Source: Sphaerolaimus hirsutus (lineage: Eukaryota > Nematoda > Chromadorea > Monhysterida > Sphaerolaimidae). Taken from it: a stretch of 64,000 nt of DNA. The notes below the pieces were generated by a model that saw only the letters and a list, made by a program, of their open reading frames with translations, did not search any database and was not told the DNA's origin. The stretch lies in NCBI GenBank assembly GCA_964036195.1, contig OZ038453.1, positions 20,311,206 through 20,375,205 on the forward strand, in the 5' to 3' direction. The position numbers and the translations under genes were made by a program. Each line of letters opens with the position of its first letter. Position 1 is the first letter of the stretch. This document shows, piece by piece, positions 36,701-44,100 of this stretch.

Positions 36701-36717
36701 GGCGTCCCAGGGAGTGA
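9678..36717 (+). CDS. Two-MBD-domain, AT-hook chromatin protein (multi-exon gene, 18 exons)
   Basis: Predicted nuclear methyl-CpG/DNA-binding protein. Using one copy of the duplicated exons 4-9, the exons sum to 2244 nt, an open frame of 747 aa plus TGA. The order is: acidic/Pro-rich N-terminus; Ala-rich helix with EYETIV (exon 4); first MBD at about residues 222-315 (exons 6-7, PLDAGWRREV...GDVYY...KKLRS, then LNVNFSF); basic NLS-like stretches (PKKRK in exon 11, KKHKKEKREK in exon 12); second MBD at about residues 578-660 (exons 14-15, PLDMGWTREL...GDVYYWPP...KKLRS, then LELKHFSF); Ser/Asp-rich linker; C-terminal AKKSAGRPRE, an AT-hook core. The FSF segment after the MBD is like TAM/BAZ2-type domains. 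No SET, bromodomain or PHD was found. All introns used are GT-AG. The start at 9678 has the context ataATGg. A poly(A) signal lies at 37378. It could instead continue into the downstream Tudor gene, but the codon phase argues against that. Recognition is from motif memory only; orthology is not assigned. Confidence 0.72.
10060..10170 (+). CDS. MBD gene exon 2
   Basis: Acceptor accgcag, donor g/gtgggt. Encodes a Pro/Ala-rich segment (VPAPTPMAPAPE) followed by VVWFREDVSLWKL. Phases 1 in and 1 out fit both neighbours. Confidence 0.6.
10260..10520. mobile_element. G-rich CAGGGGT-family fragment
   Basis: Starts CAGGGGTCTTATAT and carries the ggggggggttcactgg and GATAGCTGG patterns of this family. 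It lies in the intron before MBD exon 3; the right end is not resolved. Confidence 0.45.
10568..10689 (+). CDS. MBD gene exon 3
   Basis: Acceptor ccccag, donor gtg/gttggg. Encodes GVALEVDQQEHIYDTLGL and on to LQPLALKV. It ends in phase 0, which fits the start of either exon 4 copy. Confidence 0.6.
10760..11532. mobile_element. GAGTTTCATTCC TIR element
   Basis: Ends GAGTTTCATTCCAAAAATGC and its inverse (gcacatttggaatgaaagtc). The interior repeats 'tttcattt(c)caaaagtgcac' steps. Shares its body with 38304-39034. Intronic, non-coding. Confidence 0.65.
11784..12434. mobile_element. hAT-like element, TGGGGATGG/CCATCCCTA variant
   Basis: Flanked by TCCTAGCG. Contains the TAGGGTTGG-family core in reverse orientation with AAACGGTTTT-like arms. 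Intronic in the MBD gene. Confidence 0.8.
12868..13421. mobile_element. CGGGAT-array element
   Basis: Ends TAGGGTTCAAGCGGGATT and CGGGATCCCGTTTGAACCCTA. A long CGGGATCGGGATT array surrounds a short core containing ctggcat. Flanks CCCCCTTT/CCCTCTTC agree at 6 of 8. Confidence 0.7.
13695..14344. mobile_element. hAT-like TAGGGTTGG element
   Basis: Flanked by GGCTGAGC/GGCTGAGT. Standard family core of about 480 bp between AAACGTTTTTT arms. Confidence 0.82.
14427..14563. repeat. Right half of an AGTTGACA-type MITE
   Basis: Ends ...GTCAACTAGCGTGTGTGGGGCC. Its other half was separated by the insertion at 12825-14426. Confidence 0.5.
14671..15468. mobile_element. GAAGGGTGTGC TIR element with GTAGATCGGTAC array
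   Basis: Ends GAAGGGTGTGCTTCTAAAAG and its inverse, followed inward by repeated GTACCGATCTAC / GTAGATCGGTAC in both directions. AAAT flanks. Present in both A and B; in B a hAT-like element sits inside its right end. Confidence 0.7.
15505..15682 (+). CDS. MBD gene exon 4, copy A
   Basis: Encodes PETSANTRSPQEYETIV followed by an Ala-rich helix and WLRWARANLHRFKDL. Acceptor ttccag, donor t/gtgagt. Nearly identical to 21681-21858. Confidence 0.65.
16049..16191 (+). CDS. MBD gene exon 5, copy A
   Basis: Encodes VTDTFFDGLRAQLHPVNAY and on to YTEQDIQMLQ. Donor cag/gtgtgt. It differs from copy B mostly at third codon positions, and a relic third copy lies near 2.33 kb. Confidence 0.65.
16512..16671 (+). 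CDS. MBD gene exon 6, copy A: first MBD core
   Basis: Encodes PLDAGWRREV, GDVYYRPP and KKLRSTVDVGKW. The residues aligning with MeCP2 Arg111, Asp121, Tyr123 and Arg133 (the known DNA and methyl-C contacts) are Arg, Asp, Tyr and Arg. The donor here is gttagt; copy B has gtgagt. Confidence 0.75.
16791..17444. mobile_element. hAT-like TAGGGTTGG element, only in copy A
   Basis: Flanked by ATCGAAAC. Copy B at about 23975 shows the uninterrupted site (atatcgaaaccg). Core in reverse orientation. Confidence 0.88.
17763..17872 (+). CDS. MBD gene exon 7, copy A: end of first MBD/TAM
   Basis: Encodes AEHPDCGLELNVNFSF and on to ENVHIAGAHG. The LNVNFSF segment matches the segment that follows MBD cores in TAM-type proteins. 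Donor ggt/gttagt keeps phase 0. Confidence 0.6.
19385..19504 (+). CDS. MBD gene exon 8, copy A
   Basis: Acceptor ccctctag, donor caa/gttaga. Encodes TSPIRTKMSDEILEDG and an acidic Gly/Asn-rich stretch ending GCSQ. No domain recognised. Confidence 0.55.
19891..19914 (+). CDS. MBD gene exon 9, copy A, cut by the assembly gap
   Basis: Only AANDLKTD is visible after acceptor ccacag; the rest lies in the N run. It is identical to the start of copy B exon 9. Confidence 0.55.
19915..20114. other. Assembly gap (200 N)
   Basis: Exactly 200 N, a common placeholder for a gap of unknown size. It falls where copy A of exons 4-9 ends and just before copy B. The sequence after the gap starts inside a TAGGGTTGG-family element. 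Confidence 0.98.
20115..20270. mobile_element. End of a TAGGGTTGG element after the gap
   Basis: Begins inside the family core and ends TTTTTTTCCAACCCTA, followed by tttggggt. The same tttggggt is uninterrupted in copy A, so this is a further copy-B insertion with its left end in the gap. Confidence 0.75.
20947..21632. mobile_element. hAT-like TAGGGTTGG element, only in copy B
   Basis: Flanked by AGCACACC. Copy A at 15456-15466 has the single uninterrupted agcacaccc. This gives a proven insertion with an 8-bp duplication. Confidence 0.92.
21681..21858 (+). CDS. MBD gene exon 4, copy B
   Basis: Same splice sites, length (178 nt) and protein as copy A exon 4. A hAT-like element sits 48 bp upstream in the intron (20947-21632) and is absent from copy A. 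Confidence 0.65.
22226..22368 (+). CDS. MBD gene exon 5, copy B
   Basis: Encodes VTDTFFDGLRAQLHPANAY. Against copy A there are about 10 synonymous and 3 replacement changes (Val/Ala, Gly/Ser, Pro/Ser), more divergence than in the flanking introns. Confidence 0.65.
22869..23028 (+). CDS. MBD gene exon 6, copy B: first MBD core
   Basis: Same protein as copy A exon 6, with an intact gtgagt donor. The intron that follows carries an extra 828-bp inverted-repeat element not present in copy A. Confidence 0.75.
23079..23906. mobile_element. GAGGCWTCTAGTTCCG TIR element with GAAACAGGGTATCTCC array, only in copy B
   Basis: Ends GAGGCATCTAGTTCCGAATG and its inverse, with ACTT flanks; copy A has the empty site. 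The interior carries repeats of CGAAACAGGGTATCTCC in one direction and its relative CGAATTACGGTATAG. Non-coding. Confidence 0.75.
24284..24393 (+). CDS. MBD gene exon 7, copy B
   Basis: Same as copy A exon 7 (AEHPDCGLELNVNFSF), including the ggt/gttagt donor. Confidence 0.6.
25401..25790. mobile_element. Element with GGGCCCATTCCGCAT ends, only in copy B
   Basis: Flanked by ATCTGAAA; another ATCTGAAA plus TGCC precedes it. Copy A has a single ATCTGAAACAG. Contains a CAGGGGTA-type fragment. Confidence 0.65.
26297..26416 (+). CDS. MBD gene exon 8, copy B
   Basis: Same reading as copy A exon 8. A hAT-like element (26486-27126) lies in the intron just downstream and is absent from copy A. Confidence 0.55.
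26486..27126. mobile_element. hAT-like TAGGGATGG element with AGCGCTTTTT arms, only in copy B
   Basis: Flanked by TGTCTGAC; copy A at about 19565-19575 keeps the intact tgtctgacccg. Same core as the TAGGGTTGG family, but the arm motif is AAGCGC rather than AACGTT. Confidence 0.9.
27453..27594 (+). CDS. MBD gene exon 9 (complete copy)
   Basis: Acceptor ccacag, donor t/gtgagt. Encodes AANDLKTDSEKPVDTPKPKK, then RVAKKSVARPQKPP and NGNDVDKVEK. A basic Lys/Pro-rich, probably disordered linker after the first MBD. Ends in phase 1. Confidence 0.65.
28008..28344. mobile_element. CAGGGACG-family element
   Basis: Starts cagggacgtatccaga, ends tggatacgtcctcg; flanks GTACAGAA/GTACCCAA partly agree. Long G and C runs. 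It interrupts a CAGGGGTT-family element that starts at 27621. Confidence 0.6.
28429..28515 (+). CDS. MBD gene exon 10
   Basis: Acceptor atacag, donor g/gtttgt. Encodes PVEIGDNSAERGTDDMNMGG and on to LPLQ. The GDNSAER motif resembles ADNSAD in exon 12, so the two may be old internal duplicates. Confidence 0.5.
28592..29385. mobile_element. CAGGGGTAGG-family element with nested TACCG-array element
   Basis: Right end ggcctacccctg; left end degraded (caggaatagg). Inside, 28818 to about 29010 is TAGGGTGGCAGAATTTACCG... with repeated TTTACCGTACCGTACC and the inverse CTGCCAC end. Confidence 0.6.
29490..29871. repeat. TACCGTATA foldback with GGGGGAGTTATTC array
   Basis: Begins taccgtatatactcgaat and ends ggatatacggta. 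Arms made of (gggggagttattcaa) steps. Intron of the MBD gene. Confidence 0.6.
30109..30222 (+). CDS. MBD gene exon 11 (nuclear localisation signal)
   Basis: Acceptor tgccag, donor g/gtaaat. Encodes ISSITAESTPSAPKKRKLLG and on to ADPVA. PKKRK is an SV40-type monopartite nuclear localisation pattern. Confidence 0.6.
30364..30480 (+). CDS. MBD gene exon 12
   Basis: Acceptor tttcag, donor g/gtaggt. Encodes DEILDVGGRDESADQVADNS and ends RKKHKKEKREK. Acidic start, strongly basic end. DEILDV echoes DEILED of exon 8. Confidence 0.6.
30623..31556. mobile_element. hAT-like TAGGGTTGG element with its first 245 bp repeated
   Basis: Flanked by GCCAAGTT. A second TAGGGTTGG end starts at 30868 in mid-core, and the element then runs to one right end only. 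Inserted in a sequence related to the 41577-41981 foldback. Confidence 0.82.
31706..31841 (+). CDS. MBD gene exon 13 (charged helix)
   Basis: Acceptor tcgcag, donor aa/gtgagt. Encodes RNSEEYKKRKALKKQLNDRK and IDKHIKNKNRHSEGF, a highly charged likely helix or coiled-coil linker. Confidence 0.6.
31860..32045. repeat. CAGTCCCAGACCCTG TIR element
   Basis: Opens cagtcccagaccctg and closes acaggttctgggactg. The interior is degenerate AAAGTGTCAATTGTCATG steps. Relatives at 40165-40395 and 43565-43700. Confidence 0.55.
32316..33447. mobile_element. hAT-like CAGGGTTGG element with AAATAAAAT array
   Basis: Flanked by GCCATTAG. Arms of (AAATAAAAT) and TTTTTGTAAAATT. It encloses TGTCAATTGTCATG steps and a 32925-33095 GGCCAG element. 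Non-coding. Confidence 0.8.
32925..33093. repeat. GGGGCCAGTTCCGCAAA TIR element (AGAAGTGAAATGGCAAA arms)
   Basis: Opens CAGGGGCCAGATCCAGAAAA and closes TTTGCGGAACTGGCACCAG. Same family as 33949-34165, 62781-63033 and receptor introns 2 and 8. Confidence 0.65.
33579..33805 (+). CDS. MBD gene exon 14: second MBD core
   Basis: Acceptor cccgcag, donor c/gttagt. Encodes SPTKRRKSVAYNKDNIDLLH, then PLDMGWTRELSI, KYGDVYYWPPGRGKKLRS and MKDLETW. Arg, Asp, Tyr and Arg align with the MeCP2 contact residues. Similar to but clearly diverged from exon 6, so this is an old internal domain duplication distinct from the recent A/B copies. Confidence 0.78.
33949..34165. repeat. GTGCCAGTTCCGC TIR element
   Basis: Opens tagtgccagttccgcgaatt and closes aatttgcggaactgtcccc. 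Arms of AAGTGAAATGGCAAA. Lies in the intron between MBD exons 14 and 15. Confidence 0.65.
34270..34456 (+). CDS. MBD gene exon 15: end of second MBD and Ser-rich tail
   Basis: Encodes LTENHRQAGELELKHFSF, DKIEDLEHDNF and a Thr/Lys/Ser-rich stretch. LELKHFSF corresponds to LNVNFSF of exon 7, so both MBDs keep the same two-exon layout. Confidence 0.65.
34717..34784 (+). CDS. MBD gene exon 16
   Basis: Acceptor tttgcag, donor g/gtacgt. Encodes KSKDIVNDSDSDSDGLKHAK; Ser-Asp repeats are typical CK2-type acidic stretches. Confidence 0.55.
34827..35262. mobile_element. hAT-like CAGGGACG-family element with GGCGCC palindromes
   Basis: Flanked by CTTTATAC. Ends cgaggacgtagccagg and cctggctacgtccctg. 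Includes GGCGCCATGGCGTCGCGCC-like hairpins. Intron of the MBD gene. Confidence 0.8.
35756..35818 (+). CDS. MBD gene exon 17
   Basis: Acceptor tttcag, donor a/gtttgt. Encodes DDSLADFSLDAIAASTPATD. Small acidic exon. Confidence 0.5.
36668..36717 (+). CDS. MBD gene last exon: AT-hook and stop
   Basis: Encodes KPSKRVAKKSAGRPRE then TGA at 36715-36717. GRPR flanked by basic residues is the AT-hook core. A weak donor (ga/gtgatt) just before the stop could let the gene continue, but the next exon is then read out of frame. Confidence 0.55.
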
Positions 36718-37377
36718 TTGAAATGAAAGTAAAGAACGCTTTTTGTGTTTGGTATGTTGTTGTGCGGGAGTCTTACTTATGGGTCATTTTATGATGTGTC
36801 GGTGAATTTTGTTGTTTTCATGTAAAGTTAGTACTTAATAATTGTTTTGTTCTGCAATGACTGGGGCAGTGCTTGCGATATACAACTGAAAATTGCAAAC
36901 ATTATAAATGTAAATTGTAGAATGTTAATTTACAAAATGTATTTTAATGTACATGTATTAGGTATATAAAAATTTGCTCAGAAAACACACTGTCCCAATC
37001 ATTTTGAAACAGTTTGAGCGTAAATTTCATCGGTGATTTTTCAATTAATGTTACTGTTTTTATCGCTGTGCTTTATACTGTTTTCTAAATGACAATTATC
37101 TCGTGTCCGTAGTTGAAGTATCATACTTGCCGATTGAATTGTTCCCCACAGTTTGAAATTGAGTTTGTGAAGTGAATTCAATAAGTGTCGTGAAAGTGTA
37201 AAAATTATGCTTTTAAGGGTACACCGTACATTCACTTTGAAAAAATTGTTTGTCCATCTTGTAATGCTGGTTTTATGATGTTTTCTAATGTTACTTCGAT
37301 AGTGAACTTTTCAGTGACTTTGCGTGTTCTGTTAGTAACTATGTTCTCTTTTGGTTATATAAATCTGGTCAGTTCTA

Positions 37378-37383
37378 AATAAA
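37378..37383 (+). terminator. Candidate poly(A) signal of the MBD gene
   Basis: AATAAA about 660 bp after the stop, in AT-rich sequence and before the next gene. Fits a single 3' UTR exon. Confidence 0.35.
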
Positions 37384-37789
37384 ATACGCTGGTTCAATTG
37401 TGAATTACATGGCACCTCCCCGGAGTTTGAATAATTGAAATTTCTCTCACTTCCGTTCGGTTAATATTTCGTACATCACCGTCGATTTACGTTGAAATTT
37501 TGGCATCCCGTCAACATATCAAATGCGCACTGATCGCTAACGATGGCAAAAAAAGATTCGAAAATTCGAAAACATTTTCGATTTTTTTTCGGAATTTTCG
37601 AATTTTTATTTCACCCCTGGAAAAAAACACTTAAAATCGATTTGTTTTTCAGAAATTCGAAAATTCGAAGATTAGTTTGGGGAAAAATTCAAAAATTCAT
37701 TTTAGAAAAACACTCAAAAATTTAAATACTTTTTTCCGGATGGTTTGCCATCGTTACTGATCGCACGGATTTTCCCGAATGAGTCCCCA

Positions 37790-38117
37790 GGAATTTTTTC
37801 GTCAGACTTTTTAGACTGGGGGGGGGGAGTTATTTTTCCATCACAATATTTTCAAAAAAATGCATTGTCAATTTACCGTGAAAATCGGGTAAAATAAGTT
37901 TCATAAATCATTAGTGAAAGTACAAAATCCACAATTTAAGCTACAAAATCAATATTAGTGATCACCCACCGCAGAAATTTTACAGAATACCTACAAATAT
38001 AAAACAGTGACGGGGGACTTCCTATGGGGGAGTTATTCGAGGGGAGGAGTTTTTCCTCACTTGCCTAACAGTGGGGAGTTTTTCGAGCAGCTGGGACTTA
38101 TTTGAGGATATACTGTA
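37790..38117. repeat. GGGGGAGTTATTC foldback between the MBD and Tudor genes
   Basis: Left cccgaatgagtccccagg, right gaggatatactgtata. Related to 29490-29871. The remaining intergenic sequence (37384-37790) shows only AT-rich bases with AAATTCGAAAA steps. Confidence 0.5.
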
Positions 38118-38186
38118 TAAAGAACTTATTTCTTTTACTTAAAACTCGGTAAATATAGTTCCAAATTTTTATCATATGCACAGAAA

Positions 38187-41100
38187 ATGGTGACCGGTCC
38201 CGGTGCGCACAAAATGATACCGAATTTGTTGGACCCGGGCCAATGCGTAAATGTTGCCGTTGAACAGGTTTATTTTGATGTTTCTGTTGAGGGTCTATTT
38301 GGGGACTTCCGTTCCAAAAGTTCACAAGCGCCAAATCCAGAAAAATCGAGTTAAGCGTGTATTATCAGCGTGTAACAAAATCAGCATTATAGTCCATTTC
38401 GTTCCTGAGATACGGTGGTACCGATTTTCAGAAAAATCACAATTTTCATATTGAATGTTCACATATCCATCTCAAATCCCCTATGAAAAACAGAAGTTTC
38501 ACGTCGAAAGTTCACATATCCATCCCAGACCACGGGAGTTTCATTTCATAAGTGCATATATCCAAAAAATAGTTTCATTTCCAAAAGTGCACGCGTGCTC
38601 CGGATCGCTCGCGAAGAGCCGGCCGGATTTCCCCTACAAAAAAAAGTTTCATTTCCAAAAGTTCATACGTGAATTTCCAAAAATATTTTGCTCTATAAAT
38701 CGAGTACGGGTAAAAATATAGATCTGTCTATTTAGGTTTGGGTACTTTTCGAATAGGGCTTTTCAGTGGTGTAATTGGTTTTGCCCTGCGATGCACCGTT
38801 AGAAAGTTATTTACATTTCAATTTCAAATTTTCAAATTTACTCCTTATTGTGGGTGGTTTACAAAATATGACATAACTCCCAAAATATTTGCCGGCTGAC
38901 AAAAATTGTAGACAAATGTCCGAGATATCTGAAAGGTGCAGGGCAAGCTTTGTCGCCCAAACATGGCGAACTTTAAAATGCGATTTTGAAAAATCGAAAA
39001 ATCTGGATATGTGGAAACTTTTAGAATGAAAGTCTCCATTTACCTGTCTTTCCGTTTTACCCAACTTTTGGCGCATTTCCAGGTGATAAATCCGGGTGTG
39101 TTGGTTCTGCGGCGTGGCGACTCTGCGCATGTCGTTTTACAGCATCACATCAATGAGTGAGTTAATTGTATATGTTAATTATGTATATTTAATTGTAATC
39201 TGTATAAAACTATACAAACTAAAACGTAACCTTCACACATCCATAAATTGATCCAAAAATTATAACGCATCAAAATAGCGCCATTCGCAGATTCGGCGCC
39301 AAAGCAGCGCCATTTTCACCGGGCGCCGTGTCCGTTGGCGCCTTGGTGCTGGCGCCAGAGAGTCTCCAGGGTGGTGTGGTGCGGAATTGGCATCGTGCCA
39401 TTGTGGTGCAATTCAGACAACTGGCCAGAGATAAATGTGGGTTTTACGGGTGGAGGTTGTCGTTTGTGGGGTTCGTTGTAGGTTTTTTGTTGATGCTGCT
39501 GTGATATTTTTTTCTTCACATTGGCACCATGCTAACAATTACTCGTGCCATTCTTGCACAGTGGTATGGTAGAAAAATTTGCCGTCTTTATTTGGCAATG
39601 ATTTTTTTTCATTTGCAAGAGGTGTATTTTTTCGGCTATGCGTGGTGGTGTTATCGTTGGAACGCTGCCAACATGACACATAAATACAAGTGCGTGCAGA
39701 GCATGAAGTCATTGGAACTATAATTTACCCCCCCCCCTTCAGCATTCGCCCAAATATCCTACCTGGATCTCATTCCAACTTCACAAAGCAACTTGCCATG
39801 GATGTGCACTTCACTTTTGCGAAATATGCCAGCGGATTTGCAGCACGTCAGGCGCCATTGCCAGAGCGTTTTGGTGCAAAGTGCGCGGAAAAGTGCAACT
39901 TTAAAGTGCGATAGAGTTTGGTCGACCGGTGCTTGCAGACTGTTCAGGGATATGATGTACAAATTGATTGAAGATGGGTGCCAGTTTTATGCGGAGAGAG
40001 ATTCCGCTCAGGGGAGGGATCGTTTTTTGAAGGTGGGGAAATACTTATAACTGTGAATATGACTACCGTATTTCCTCGAAATACCCCCTCCCTTGAATTA
40101 ACCCCCCCTCGAAATACCCTCCTCAATATTTCCACTCTGAAAAAATAAACCCCTTGGTGGCAATCCCAAGCCCAGTAAAGTGTCAAATGTAAAGTCAAAT
40201 GCAAAGTAAAGTGTGAAATGTAAAGTCAAATGCAAAGTAAAGTGTCAAATGTAAAGTCAAATGCAAAGTAAAGTGTCAATTGTCATTCAAAGTTCAGTAA
40301 TAAAATCTTTTCTTTTTTGTTTTGATTGACACTTTACTTTGCATTTGACTTTACATTAGACACTTGACTTGTCACTTTACAGGGCTTGGGACTGCCCCCT
40401 GGTGGTATTCCGAGGAAATACGGTATTACTGACATATAATTCGTCATAAGGATATTCTTTAAGTTGAAATAAGTATACATAGAAGTCATGGCAATTTTAC
40501 ATCCGTTGCCATGGTTGTACAAAATACCGCACCGGAAAGAAGCATGGTCAAATTCTGGACCAAATGCTTGACTTTTACCGTACCATAATGCGTGTAATGG
40601 TTCATACGGTATCTCGATACCAAACAATTAAATAAAAAATGGCAAAATTCCCGGACGTTTCCATTCCAATCCCTTAAATCCACGAACCCCAGCTACTACA
40701 AAATTCACAAAATTAATCAAAGTTGTAATTTCTTTCCATCACTCAGGTTCGAATGTACTACAGTACCGCAGAGAGAAGCGACAAAAAAGTGTCCCTAATC
40801 AGCAAATTATTGCTCGAGTGCAAACTGGCAGAGGTGCCGATTTATGTATCGAAAACTTTTAGCAGTGCCGTAAATTTCTGTTGGCATTGCGATTGCATGT
40901 GTTACAAGGTTTGCGGGTGGGTTTTCATGGGTTGGGTTAGAAAATAGGGATACAACTTTAAAGTGGGCAAGTCGCAAATGGAGAAGGAAAAACATTTGAG
41001 AAATGAGTAATAAAATGAGAAGTGAGAAATGAAATGATAAGTAAACTGAGAAGTGTAAAGTGACATGATAAGTAAAATGATAAGTGAAAAGTGAAATGAG

Positions 41101-44100
41101 AAGAAAAAAGTTAAAAGCTAAATAAACTTGTTAAGCCTCTAATTTTCACTTCTCATCTCACTTCACTCCTCACTTCTCACCTCACTTCTCACTTTTCTTC
41201 TCACTTCCCATATACTTCCTCCCATCTCCCCTCCTGGAATCGATCCCCCAGGTCCCGTCAGTACTCATAAACCTGCTCCCAATGTCCCAATATTCACAAC
41301 AGGTACTGCATCGGGATGGAAACATGTGCTTCGACGCGGTGTGGCAGGTACGCGGACAGTCGCAAGTTGGTTCTTTGTGACCCTGTGTCTCTGCGCATGT
41401 AAACTCTCTTTGCAAATAGTAGCGGGCGAATAACCCCAGGACATCAAACATCCCTGGACATCCGCGCTTATAGCACACCTGCATGCGCGCATATGGCCGC
41501 AAACAGCCCCTGACCGTGAATGTGCGCCACTGACCGTGGTTCACCGCCTCGCAGGCTTATCGTTGTTGTCGCTGCTTTAAGCAGCGTTTACACTGCTACT
41601 TGTGCCGACAATTTTATAAGGGAAAAAGTTCCATAGTTTTGGAATAAAGTTGCATATATGCAAGAAAATGCAGTGAAGCATACTCACTAGTTAAGTGCAC
41701 TCACATGCCAATTTGTAGAAAAATCGTCCATGTCGTTCCAGAGTTATAAGCATTTCTATAAATATTTCACTTGTTGGTTCGGTTTTTTGGAAATATTCTA
41801 AAATGCTTATCACTCTGGAACGACATGGACGATTTCTCTGCAAATTGACATGTGAGTGCACTTAACTAGTGAGTATGCTTCACTGCATTTTCTTGCATAT
41901 ATGCAACTTTATTCCAAAATTATGGAACTTTTTCACTTTTTTAAAATTGTCAGCACAAGTCGCAGTGTAAACGCAGCTTTACGTGGCGCACACTATCGCT
42001 CCCACACAGCTCGCCCTTTCTCATTGCAGCATGGCAAACTCAATGGCGCAGTGCGCATCAGTTTACTGCCTGTAAACTGCAATTTTAGTAAACTCGTTTA
42101 TAAGCTTTGAATGCATTCTAGGTTAAAAGTGTGCGGTGTCTGTCAACAGCGGCGTTTTGCGGCCCATGTAGGGTGTCAACTTTCCATTTTCCGTTTCCGC
42201 TTTCCGCAGGCAAATTTTTTTCCGTTTCCGTTTCCGTTTTCCGGCTGCAAAATTTTTTTTCCGTTTTTCCGGCTCAATTTCCGTTTTCCGGCTAAAATTT
42301 CAGTTTTTCCGCCTTTTTTCCGTTTTCCGGCTCAATTGTCTGTTTTTCCAACTTTTTTTCATTTTCTGGCTCAATTCTCTGTTTTCTGTTTCAGCCAAAC
42401 TGGTAAACAATGCATGCAGGTTCCCAATTATGTGAATTGTTTTATTTCTAGTAAGATTTCTGCAAATTTTTTTATTTCAGGATAAATTTCTGCAATTTTT
42501 TTCCATTTCCGGCAAAATTTCAGCAAATTTTTTCCGTTTCCGGCATAATTTCAGCAAATTTTTCCGTTTCCGTTTCCGTTTTCCGGCCTTTCATTTTTCC
42601 GTTTTCCGTTTTCCGGCAGGTGCAAATTTTTTTCCGTTTCCGTTTCCGTTTTCCGGCAAGTGCAATTTTTTTTCCGTTTCCGTTTCCGTTTTCCGCCAAA
42701 AAGTTTTTGTTGACACCCTAGGCCCATGTAGATGTGCTATGAGCGCGGATGTCCAGGGGCGTTTGATGTCCACAGCTGCTGAAAATTTTCATTTGTCTGG
42801 GATAGAGATGCAATTTTTAAAGCGAGATAAATGTGTAAATAGATGGAAAATTAGCAAAATAATTTTGCATACCCTCTCAAAATACTCCCCCTCAGTCAGA
42901 ATCTAACCCATGTTAAATCTACGCTATTCACTCAGGAGCCAAGTAATTCCGAACATAAGAAGGGCCCTGAAAATGAAACGTGGCTAACCCCCAATCTTTC
43001 CTGTGTGGAGGAACGCCAAGGGGAGGCAGTTATTGCCCTGGTTCGTTTACATGGCCGCAGGGGTTTTGTAGATTTGCACCCCCGCGGGTGTTCATATAGA
43101 TAGCGAATCGCTCCCCCGGAGTGATAGATAGCTGAAAAATTTGCTGGGGGGGGGGTTCGCGGGGGTTTAATATATGGGGTTTTCCGAGGTATAGAAGGAA
43201 GAAAGGGGGAAAAATCGCTAAAAGTAGGTGAAAAATAGCTAAAAATAAGTATATAAGCACATATATAGCCAAAATAGGCGATAATGAGCATGAACTAGCG
43301 ATTTTGGAGGTGAAAAACTATAAAAAAGTACGAAAATTAGCGATTTTGAGGGAAAAGTTTTCAAAGATCGCTCCAGGTAGATAGATAGCTGGACGATTTG
43401 GGGGGGGGTGTTTAGGGGATAGTAGCCAAAAAAATTTGCATCCGGGATAGATAGATAGCGGAGCGGGCCTCCGGGATAGATAGATAGCTGGCGGATTTGG
43501 GGGGTAACCCACCCCCCTACTAAACCCCTGCATGGCCGTAAACTGGCGATTGACTTTTGGGCATCAGAACCCCTGGTGCCAGTCCCAGACCCTGTAAAAG
43601 ACCCTGTAAAGTGTAAACGACCCTGTAAAATGTCATGTGTCATGTAAAAGACCCTGTAAAGCGTCAAATGTAATCTAAAAGACCCTGTAAAGTGTCATGT
43701 GTATCCAAATCTTAATGCATCGTATCCAAATCGTTTGAACCCCCCCTTCGCGCACCCTGAAAATGTCATTTGATATTTGGTACATGTCTAGTAATATGTT
43801 AAAATGGGTTGGTGCCCAGCAAAAATATTATCTGATATTTTGTCTCCCTACGCTACTTATCTGACACTTTAAAAAGTGCCTTATTACGACCAGGTGTCCC
43901 AGCTGCGCGGCAAGGGGCTGGAGCCATCGAAACAGCCCGACCGGGTTTTTGCCCTTTTAGCGCCCGACGCAGGGCAATTGTATGACATTATGAAAGAAAG
44001 ACACGTGTTTTCTGCTCAATTGCATCGATTCTTTATGGATGAGAGAAATAAGGAGAGGTGTGTGAGAGCACTTTTGGATTGTTTTCGAATAACCACCCAG

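Noticed and set aside
38187-38347. Extending Tudor exon 1 through VYFDVSVEGLFG
   Set aside because: Using donor cag/gtttat at 38267 joins in phase to the next exon; the extension runs into a transposon end at 38304.
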